Shown here piece by piece: positions 56,701 through 64,000 of a stretch of DNA of 64,000 nt (its first letter is position 1; every line of letters starts with the position of its first letter). Source of the stretch: Brachycybe producta. Lineage: Eukaryota; Arthropoda; Diplopoda; Playtdesmida; Andrognathidae. The stretch covers positions 310,001-374,000 of the forward strand of contig JAUPFP010000067.1 in the NCBI GenBank assembly GCA_036925085.1, written 5' to 3'. Under the pieces are notes generated by a model, which made no database searches, was not told the DNA's origin, and saw only the letters and a list, made by a program, of their open reading frames with translations. A program made the translations under genes and the position numbers.

Positions 56701-59148
56701 CTGAAAGATAAAATAACCTGAATTCGAGAGGCGTTTTACACTTTAAAAATTATCTTAATTTCTGATGGAGGAAAACAACCTTCTCAGAATATTTCGCTTT
56801 TATTTTTTAAAAACAAACCTGATATAAAAAGTTTACTTTCAAAGATTACAACCAACACCACATATTTCGTTTACTTTTATTGAAAATCTTTCCTAAATTG
56901 GCTTCAATTTAACTTTCTCCTTGTTAACTTTATAAATATAAATAGTTTTGTTGTTCACGAATCTTATTATGTAACCGATTTATTTTAGAATTATTTAAAA
57001 GTTCCAAATGTCAATTATTGTTTTTCTTCAGTTACATAATTCATAAATTTATGTGATTAGTTTTACTTGAAATATTTTTAATTTAAAACTTATCACAGTG
57101 GTAATAAGCCAAATACTGTACTAATTTATTTAGAATAATTTGTATAATATATTTATAATTTATATTAACTGACATAATATTTATAATTTATATAATATTT
57201 ACATTAATTAATTTATATAATTATTTATAATTTATTTATATTAATTTATATAATATTTATAATTATTTATATTAATTAATTTATATAATATTTATATTAA
57301 TTTATATAATTATTTATAATTTATTTATATTAATTTATATAATATTTATAATTATTTATATTAATTAATTTATATAATATTTATATTAATTTATATAATT
57401 ATTTACAATTATTTATATTAATTAATTTATATAATTATTTATAATTTATATAATATTTACATTAATTAATTTATATAATTATTTATAATTTATTTATATT
57501 AATTTATATAATTATTTTCAATTATTTATATTAATTAATTTATATAATTATTTATAATTTATATAATATTTACATTAATTAATTTATATAATTATTTATA
57601 ATTTATTTATATTAATTTATATAATTATTTATAATTTATTTATATTAATCTACATATTTACAATTATTTATGTTAATTTATATAATATTTATAATTATTT
57701 ATATTAATTTACATAATATTTAGAATTTATTTATATAATTGACATAATATTTCTAATTTATTTCTAATATTTATTTATATATGTATGTGGTAATGCTCTG
57801 GCTAACTATAACCTTAATAAGTGAGAAGAAAACAAAAAAAAAAGTGACGTCATAATGAGTGCATATTGTTATGACTAATAACGAAAAGGCTATATTTCCA
57901 TAATTATTCATTCAATTTCAAGGCCATATGACGTCAAAAATGGTGACCTTAACTTTCCCCGAGTCTCAGTAACTCCTGTTATAGTTCGCCAGAGCATTGT
58001 AAGTGTATTGCTACGTGAAACCACCCCCTCCCTTTTAACTGTCATTTAACTCAATTTTTATTTCCTGCTACATTTAAAAACCAATTGAAATTGAAATTCG
58101 CACATTTATGATAATTTCTTATCAAAGAAAAACAAACTGAACGTTGTGTTTATGTATTTAATGACAAATCAGCCCGAGTTCAGTTTTGTATTCATCCGCG
58201 TTCTAGGGAAATTCCCTCAAATTACAAAGACAGACAGGCAAGTGTGCGCAGCAGTAAACTTTGGTTTGCACCGCCCTTTTATGAGCGTCAGACCAAATAC
58301 CAACCAATTAAAAATTCAAATGGGCGGGGCATGTGACATCCCACCAAGTAACAAACCAATTAAAAATTGAAATGGGCGGGGCATGTGACATCCCACCAAG
58401 TAACAAACCAATTAAAAAATTATGACGCTCATAAAAGTGGGCGGGGCCAACAAAATTTTACTGCTGCGCACACTTGCCTGACTTCATCAGTGCAGACAGA
58501 CCAGAGGAAAGAACTATTTTTCTTGTTTTTCAAGGTTAATAGACCTGAATCACGTGCAGACATATGTCTCTACAAACGCCATGTAATTGTATCATGTTAT
58601 ATCCAATCGTTTATTTAAATATCATGCAGTATTCTTAACAGCGCACACTTGAATATACATATAAATTGAATTTATATTGACACTTTTGACTCATTCAACT
58701 AGTGCGCGGTGGCAAACGTTTGCGGATGGATAAACGGTTATTTATACAATTATTGACGTGCTGAAGGGCACAATACAAGGAAAACGAGAAAATAAAAAGC
58801 GAAATTGTGAAGCATAGAAAAAGTTGCTTAAAATACTATTAATAAATCAAGAAGGATGATCTAATATGGTTCCTCGATCGCATTCAGGTGAACGAGAGAC
58901 GCCATATTAGTACACCCTTATAACCTGTTAATTTCGCATCACAAATATATGCAACCCCTTCCTTATCGGTTGATCTTTACGGAAGCAAAGACGCCGGACG
59001 CTATCCCCACCCCCGCACACACACACACAAAAAGTATATGCAAGAAATTAAATAAAAATGACACGAAGAATGCAAACATGAACGCAAATAAGCAGATTTC
59101 ATGAATTTCACTTTATTTCTTACCTGCCAAAAAGCTGAAGTAGTTCAT
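50782..59148 (-). CDS. Membrane-anchored multi-CUB and LDL-receptor-A protein
   Basis: Sixteen exons join in frame to 883 residues: 59148-59124, 55683-55408, 55335-55219, 55135-54935, 54595-54474, 54233-54089, 53950-53855, 53779-53447, 53379-53272, 53197-52967, 52945-52895, 52095-51766, 51697-51532, 51461-51289, 51128-50991, 50921-50782. Signal peptide MNYFSFLAVSVVFCVNLAYI; then a CUB starting CGGTIG with YPDD...VCKWVF; four or five CUB-like repeats lacking most cysteines and rich in N-glycosylation sequons; CUBs starting GCIWNVNV and DCGGHLTDAKNAMNTPNYPN; a complete six-cysteine LDL-A module (CSLTQLCKNGICMHDSWKCN...); a transmembrane helix (FVLMLFLMFFTGVAVALA); a 25-residue basic tail. Introns are mostly phase 1, typical of extracellular modules. 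CUB-CUB-LDLA-TM resembles NETO-type receptors, but the many degenerate CUBs differ, so no symbol is given. Role unknown, presumably cell-surface binding. Confidence 0.75.
55735..55985. repeat. AACCGG/GGTTC-rich inverted repeat
   Basis: Blocks GGCAACCGGTAGAACCGAAC, GGTTCGGAACCGGG, AAACCGGTTGTG, GGTTCGGAACCAG and GAACCGGGTTCCGAACCG within 250 bases at the start of the multi-CUB first intron. Either a degenerate small transposon or a cluster of Grainyhead-like sites. Confidence 0.5.
56155..56715. repeat. MITE family A copy split by a foldback
   Basis: The left arm (GTGTTTTAGAAACTAGAATA) and inner arms are intact up to ACCCTTA at about 56371; the right part resumes with CTTAAGTGATTGAGCTA at about 56644. 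Confidence 0.8.
56378..56643. repeat. Foldback with AGCCCTGTAAAGGACAT-type ends
   Basis: GAAGCCCTCTAAACGACATA...GTCCTTTACAGGGCTCC. Arms share CTCGACATTTCGAC and TTAATTATGCCATGTTG; the centre is an ACTAGAGGGCGC stretch. Inserted into a family A copy. Confidence 0.8.
57110..57780. repeat. AT-only tandem repeat array
   Basis: About 650 bases of higher-order repeats of TTAATTTATATAATATTTAT and TAATTATTTATAATTTATTT, in the long first intron of the multi-CUB gene. Almost free of G and C. Confidence 0.9.
58235..58480. repeat. MITE family B, CAGGCAAGTGTGCGCAGCAG subfamily
   Basis: CAGGCAAGTGTGCGCAGCAG...CTGCTGCGCACACTTGCCTG. The interior segment GAAATGGGCGGGGCATGTGA through CCAATTAAAAA is duplicated in tandem (58315 and 58366). 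Confidence 0.85.
58862..58915. repeat. ATATGGCG hairpin family F, copy 3
   Basis: TAATATGGTTCC...GACGCCATATTAGTACACCC, just inside the first intron of the multi-CUB gene. Confidence 0.6.
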
Positions 59149-59377
59149 GGCAAACAACTAGCGTAAAAAAACGACCAACAACCAACAAGCACCGGTTAAC
59201 TACAAAAAAATGACAGGAAAATGGAAATCACATGGTCACAAGACTCACAACGTCAACCGGCACGATCTATTATGGTTACTAAAGGGGAATACAAGCCACG
59301 AGCATATACAACGTAACAAATGTATGAAGCACAGTATGGTGCCTACAAGACAATGAAAATAAACCTAAGTCTGGAAC

Positions 59378-59430
59378 GAATATGGCGTTTCTAACACGCA
59401 GTTCTATAAAAGTACGCCATATTTGTACAC
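59378..59430. repeat. ATATGGCG hairpin family F, copy 4
   Basis: GAATATGGCGTTTC...AGTACGCCATATTTGTACAC, 230 bases upstream of the multi-CUB start codon. Confidence 0.65.
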
Positions 59431-59734
59431 AAATATAACGTCATAAATGTGACCTCATATTGACATTACAGGTTCTGCTTTTTTTAAAGCATGAAACAAA
59501 CAATCACGTTGACATGTTGTGTCTTAAATTTTTTACGTAATAAGTGAAACATTTGACACAAAATGGCGTTATGTTACACACATAAACGTTGATGTATACG
59601 ATACAAGATAGATCATAGACGTATACGTTATGCTTATAACAAAAAAGGTGCCGACATTGAAGAGAATCATGTACGAGATTCACTAAGATTGACAAAGATT
59701 CACCAAGATTCACAGCAAATTGTATGTATGGAAA

Positions 59735-60060
59735 GGTATTTTACTTTTTATATCCGCGTTCCCAGAATAGAATTACAATCTGAAAATCCAGTAAAACGCA
59801 GATAAAAACTATAACGGCTTGCCATACCGACGATACCGTATGAGATTCACCCCTGAAAACCTTTATCAAGCAAGGGGTACGACACAGCAGGGGTAAATCT
59901 CGTACGATATTTCAAGTCGATTTACTTTTTATCAACGTTTTAATAAATTATCAGAATTCAATTTTTATTCTGGGCATCTATTAAAACGCGGGAAAAAAAG
60001 TAAAACGGGTTGTCATACATACGTTATGTTGTGAATCTCGGGTGAATCGTGTACATGAAT
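59735..60060 (-). repeat. Dispersed repeat family E, copy 2 and a partial third
   Basis: Inverted relative of 20590-20765: CCGCGTTCCCAGAATAG, TCTGAAAATCCAG, CGGCTTGCCATACC and CGTATGAGATTCACCCC. A second, weaker set follows to 60060 (CTCGTACGATA, AAAACGCGGG, TTGTCATACATACG, AATCTCGGGTGAATCGTG). Confidence 0.5.
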
Positions 60061-60415
60061 TTCTTCCATATTGTTCCTCTTGTCTGTGATTGGTGAAAGT
60101 GAGTCACTAGCTTACTAAGATAATAAACGAATCAGATGATAGGTTTTATTCTGTTAGAATATTTTAACCAATCAAATGAAAGAAATTCTCCTATCCGTAA
60201 GGACAGACGCCAAATACGAAAACAACTTAATGAGTAATGTAACGGTTATTTTCCATAAGTTTTGTTGATTTTGTGACAATTTATGCAGTTTTTTGAAAGC
60301 AATAATCTCAATTTACTGTTAAACAACATCGAAACACCTATTTCATACCAGAATTTGGTAAGAATTGATTCTAAAAGAGCGTTAAAACTGCAATTATAAG
60401 TGAAAACCGTTAAAA

Positions 60416-63289
60416 ATGTCAAACAAAACACCAAAATCTTCTTCAATCAATTCAATGAACAAAAAGCTGACTTCCGGCGGAAGTACGACAACGCCTACCG
60501 GACAACAACCGCGGATAGCAAGTGTAACTAGTAAAACAAGCAATAACTTAACACCAGAATGTTACAAACACGTTCAGATGCAAAACACGCCGTTGAAAAC
60601 GAAACAACCAAAGAGTTTATCGGAAAAGAGATCGTCAGAACCGATTTCAAAGTCAGAATCGGATGTTTTATCATCAGACAGAGATGCAGAAGAGAACAGC
60701 AGTATCGTAGTTGCCGTACGAGTAAGACCTTTGGGACAGAAAGAACTGGACGATCCTAAAGTGAGGAACGTCGTTCGGATCGAAGGAAATTCAGTACACG
60801 TTGATCCAGTGTCTCTCGGAATAGGAGGAAATGGTCCTTTGGGTTTCACTTACGACCAATGTCTGTGGTCGAGCGAAAGAGAACATCCGCAGTACGCTGA
60901 CCAACAGAAAGTATACGAAGTCGTGGCTCAGCCACTTCTCGAGAAAGCCTTCGAAGGTTATAACACTTGTCTGTTTGCATACGGACAGACCGGAAGCGGT
61001 AAAAGTTATAGGTATTAAATATGTCAAGGGAGTTTAAACTGCATATTTGTTTCAAACTTACGAACATCTTACATGTGGCTCTTTTTTTTTTTTACTTAGC
61101 ATCATGGGACATAAGCACGAAACGGGAATCATTCCGAGGTTTAGTCAGGATCTTTTTGAAAGGATCCAATCTTCAAAGAAGAGAAATGTATTTGAAATTC
61201 ATGATTTTTATCATTTTTTTTTTAATTTAAAATGTTTGAAAATGTCTTAAAATAAAAATAAATAGAACAATGAAGTGAAATTAAAATAAGTTCAGAATAA
61301 ATTTAATAGAAAACTTCATTTTTTTATTTGATTTCAAAATATGTAATTGGGGAATACTCTCTAAACTCGACTAAATTTGAAGCTTTTTATTTTTAATAAT
61401 ATGGAGAATTTTAAATTCCTATCAAAAGTTCATTTGAAAGTGATTTATTTCACTCTTCTAGTTTCTAAAACACTTTTTTTTTATAAAAAATTAACTTGTT
61501 TCCATTTGCATATTTTGCGATAACGTCTTATAAAAACGTCTTAATTAGTTTTTTTTTGTTAGAAAAAGTTATTAATCGAAATTTACTTCAAGATTTACCT
61601 TTTTTTTTGTTTGTTTCTCAAAAGGAACGTATTTGCGTCGAAATCAGTTACTTTGAGATGTACAACGAGAAGATTCACGATCTGCTTGCATCGAGTGCGG
61701 AACGGATTAAGAAAGCTCCGGTTTCTAAACATCTGAAAAAAACAACTCACGATTATCTTATAAAGTACAAACCGATAACAAATGTTTTCTACTTAAATAC
61801 AGATGCGAGTCAGAGAACATCCGGTTCTCGGTCCGTACGTCGTCGACCTTTCGACATTCGTAGTGACGTGTTATGACGATTTGGCCGTAAGATTTCCCTT
61901 ACTAACCAAATTGTTACGAACCAAAAGCGATTTCTTCTTCTTTTATTTAAGGGTTGGTTGTCGTTGGGAAACAAACAACGAGCAACGGCAGCAACCGTAA
62001 TGAACGAAAAGAGCAGCCGTTCTCATTCCGTGTTCACGATCGTCATCACGAGAGTTCAGACAGAGATGATCGACGGCGATCCACACGAACACAGTCGGCG
62101 TAGCAAAGTCAACATAGTCGATCTTGCCGGAAGTGAACGGATCGACGTGAGCCAAACGAAAGGACTTCGTCTCAAAGTAAATCCTCTCTCTTGATTCGGA
62201 TATCTTCCTTATTCTGTAACTTCCAAACTAACTATTCATATTTTTCTTCTAAGGAAGGTGCGAGTATCAACAAGTCTCTACTGACGTTAGGAAAAGTGAT
62301 CTCGCAATTGTCCGAGATGTCGCTAAGCAGCGGCAACGGACGAAAGAAGGTTTTCGTTCCGTATCGAGAAAGCGTTTTGACTTGGTTGCTCAAGGAGAGT
62401 CTGGGTGGCAATTCAAAGACGACTATGTTGGCTACGATCAGTCCTTCTAGTGCGTACGTCGAGGAAACCCTCAGTACGTTGCGTTACGCTCGTCAGGCGA
62501 GAACGATCGTCAACGTCGTACGTGTCAACGAAGATCCGAAAGCGAGGCTCATCAGAGGTTGGGTTTCGATATTTCATAAGTTAAAACCAAAACCTCATAT
62601 TAAATTTGAACTCTTAATTATTCTGTCTTTCAGGAGCAAAAATAATATAAATTACAAACAGTTTTAGAAACTAGAAGGGTAGTTTATTCACTTAAGAATA
62701 TTTTCATAATTGATATCTATAAAATTAAACTCAACGTGAAAATTCCTCTCAAGTGATTCATTTACTCTTCTAGTTTCTCAAACAGTTTCTATCTTTTCTT
62801 AACGTTGCTTCTGAAAAGCAAAATAACCAAGAGTTTTACTCTATTGTTATCATTCATTTGCATATTTTGCAATTGACAACTTTTAAAACGATATTTTTCA
62901 GAACTACGAGCAGAGATCGAGAAGCTCCGTGGACAACAGTATTTCGAACTTCCGATTCATTCGGATGCCGTTCGTAACGAGATCATCGAGTTACGAGATA
63001 AACTTAAGGAAAAAGAACAACTCTTGGAACAAACTACGAGATCCTTTCAGGAGAAACTCGATCGAGCGATACAAATTAAAGCCGAAGAATCCGAACAACT
63101 TCAGAAGGTCGGAATTGCTTTCACGGTCAATAACCAACTTCCGAACTTAGTGAACCTGAACGAGGATCCTCAGTTGTCCGAAGCCCTCGTTTACGTCCTT
63201 CGTGAAGGAAACGTAACAGTCGGAAGGATGAAAACAAACTCCAAACAAGACATTCAATTAAAGGGATCTCTCATTGCCGATAATCATTG
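60416..63289 (+). CDS. KIF14: Kinesin-3-like KIF14, N-terminal part
   Basis: Seven exons (60416-61011, 61100-61187, 61625-61720, 61803-61886, 61952-62176, 62254-62557, 62902-63289) encode 593 residues, then the gene leaves the window. A basic, Ser/Thr-rich N-terminal extension of about 95 residues precedes the motor. Motor motifs: [21 protein letters not shown]-loop (190-197), [22 protein letters not shown] switch I, DLAGSER switch II, and [21 protein letters not shown] short coiled coil ([12 protein letters not shown]...) and the KIF14 hallmark [19 protein letters not shown] follow, then the start of the FHA domain ([20 protein letters not shown]). KIF14 works at the midbody in cytokinesis through citron kinase and PRC1 (family knowledge). 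The fit to KIF14 is better than to KIF1 or KIF13. The ATG context is AAAAATGTC. Confidence 0.93.
62615..62840. repeat. MITE family A copy in a KIF14 intron
   Basis: GAACTCTTAATTATTCTGTC...AAATAACCAAGAGTTT, with CTAGAAGGGTAG and CTCTTCTAGTTTCTC arms. It makes up two thirds of a 344-base intron and ends about 60 bases before the next exon. Confidence 0.8.
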
Positions 63290-63429
63290 GTACCATCTTT
63301 CAAAAATGGCTGCAATTTTGAGAAACCAAACTTTTACAACAGTTTTTTTTAGAAACAAAATTTAATAAAAATTATTTAAAAACTAGAAGAGACAAGGAAA
63401 AAATAAATGTATTTTTGTGACGATATTTT

Positions 63430-63760
63430 TTTGTGTAAACGCATCTCGAACTCTGGTTATTCTATTTTTTAAAAAAGAAAATTACTAGAAACTTCCAAGT
63501 GTTTTAGAAACTAGAAGAGTAGCACAAATTGCACACAATCACTTAAGGTTAATTGAATGTTAATATCTTTTATGTTAGATTAAAAATGACTAAATTTTAA
63601 GCAAATTGTATTTTTCAAGTCTAAAAATTTATTTTGAAAAATATCAAACATGAAAATAACTTTTAAGTGATTGAGCTACCCTTCTAGTTTCTAAAACACT
63701 TTCTAGTTTCTCTTAATTTTTTGCTTCTGAAAGACAGAATAACCAGAATTAGAAAATTAA
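63430..63760. repeat. MITE family A copy
   Basis: CGCATCTCGAACTCTGGTTA...CTACCCTTCTAGTTTCTAAA then GACAGAATAACCAG. In the KIF14 intron after the last visible exon. Confidence 0.8.
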
Positions 63761-63849
63761 CTGTTTATATTTTAAATCAAATGTTTTATTTTGAAAGAAA
63801 TCGTCACGAAAATTCATTTTTAAACCAACCAGAAAAAAAATAACTTCTT

Positions 63850-63960
63850 CAGTCAAAGAACCTGGTTAGAGGCTAGAGTTTTAGACTGAACAAAATAGTT
63901 TTAGATGCAAGTTTGATTTGCTAACCTCAGAATTCTAGTCTCTAACAAGGTTCTTGTATT
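63850..63960. repeat. Solo copy of the family C core
   Basis: AGTCAAAGAACCTGGTTAGA then GGCTAGAGTTTTAG...CTAGTCTCTAACAAGGTTCT. A close relative of 32385-32480. Confidence 0.7.
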
Positions 63961-64000
63961 GAATAACGCATTTTTCTGATAGCCTTATTGAAATCTTATT

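Larger units (their letters stand above)
59149..60415. promoter_or_regulatory. Divergent promoter region, multi-CUB gene and KIF14
   Basis: 1.27 kb between the two start codons. It holds an ATATGGCG hairpin (59378-59430), a family E repeat (59735-60060) and, on the KIF14 side, two CCAAT boxes (ATTGG at about 60092 and CCAATC at about 60170), as is common in G2/M-phase kinesin promoters. No TATA box is obvious. Confidence 0.4.

Noticed and set aside
60574-61067. Minus-strand frames opposite KIF14 exon 1
   Set aside because: Antisense shadows of the kinesin motor exon.
1-64000. Retroviral, LTR or Polinton fossils
   Set aside because: Looked for reverse transcriptase, integrase, capsid or polymerase signatures and paired long terminal repeats; none seen. 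The repeats are inverted-repeat DNA elements and tandem arrays.

Overview
This is a window of a metazoan nuclear genome. It is AT-rich, its genes are split by many GT-AG introns, and it holds numerous short inverted-repeat transposons. Seven protein-coding genes are recognisable and one small gene is tentative. Motile-cilium genes are present (an ODAD3-like docking factor) and gene spacing is moderate. With the very frequent TGACGTCA octamer, this is compatible with an ascidian tunicate, but that placement is a weak inference and no marker here proves it. No retroviral, Polinton or reverse-transcriptase remnant was recognised.

Layout. 1-2.4 kb: the last four exons of a dopamine beta-hydroxylase-like copper monooxygenase (+), running in from the left edge. 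3.3-4.1 kb: a UPF0449 (C19orf25-like) gene (+), tail to tail with an ODAD3/CCDC151-like outer dynein arm docking gene (-, 4.1-8.4 kb). 9.9-17.3 kb: glutamine synthetase (-), six coding exons plus two upstream exons, with a possible second promoter near 22 kb. 17.4-27.4 kb: no coding gene seen; small transposons, foldbacks and low-complexity DNA. 27.5-43.0 kb: PPP1R10/PNUTS (+), a PP1 nuclear targeting subunit with an N-terminal TFIIS-like domain, an RVxF-type motif and a C-terminal CCCH zinc finger. 43.4-44.0 kb: a tentative small gene (-). 44.6-47.2 kb: a SLC39A7/KE4/Catsup zinc transporter (+). 47.2-50.8 kb: repeats and intergenic DNA. 50.8-59.1 kb: a large membrane-anchored multi-CUB plus LDL-receptor-A protein (-). 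It is divergent from a KIF14 kinesin (60.4 kb to the right edge, +) that runs out of the window in the middle of its FHA domain.

The genes do not form a pathway. They are ordinary housekeeping, ciliary and secretory genes packed with short spacers and interleaved with mobile elements. All gene models were checked by joining exons and confirming that the reading frame and phase close: UPF0449, ODAD3, glutamine synthetase, PPP1R10, SLC39A7 and the multi-CUB gene each give one uninterrupted frame.

The most notable non-coding signals are: a strong excess of the palindrome TGACGTCA (32 copies found by eye); at least 20 copies of one long-inverted-repeat MITE, often in introns and close to splice acceptors; nested insertions that order the elements in time; small ATATGGCG hairpins bracketing two gene starts; a MITE end that has become a tandem array inside an SLC39A7 intron; and an alternative PPP1R10 C terminus that would drop the zinc finger.
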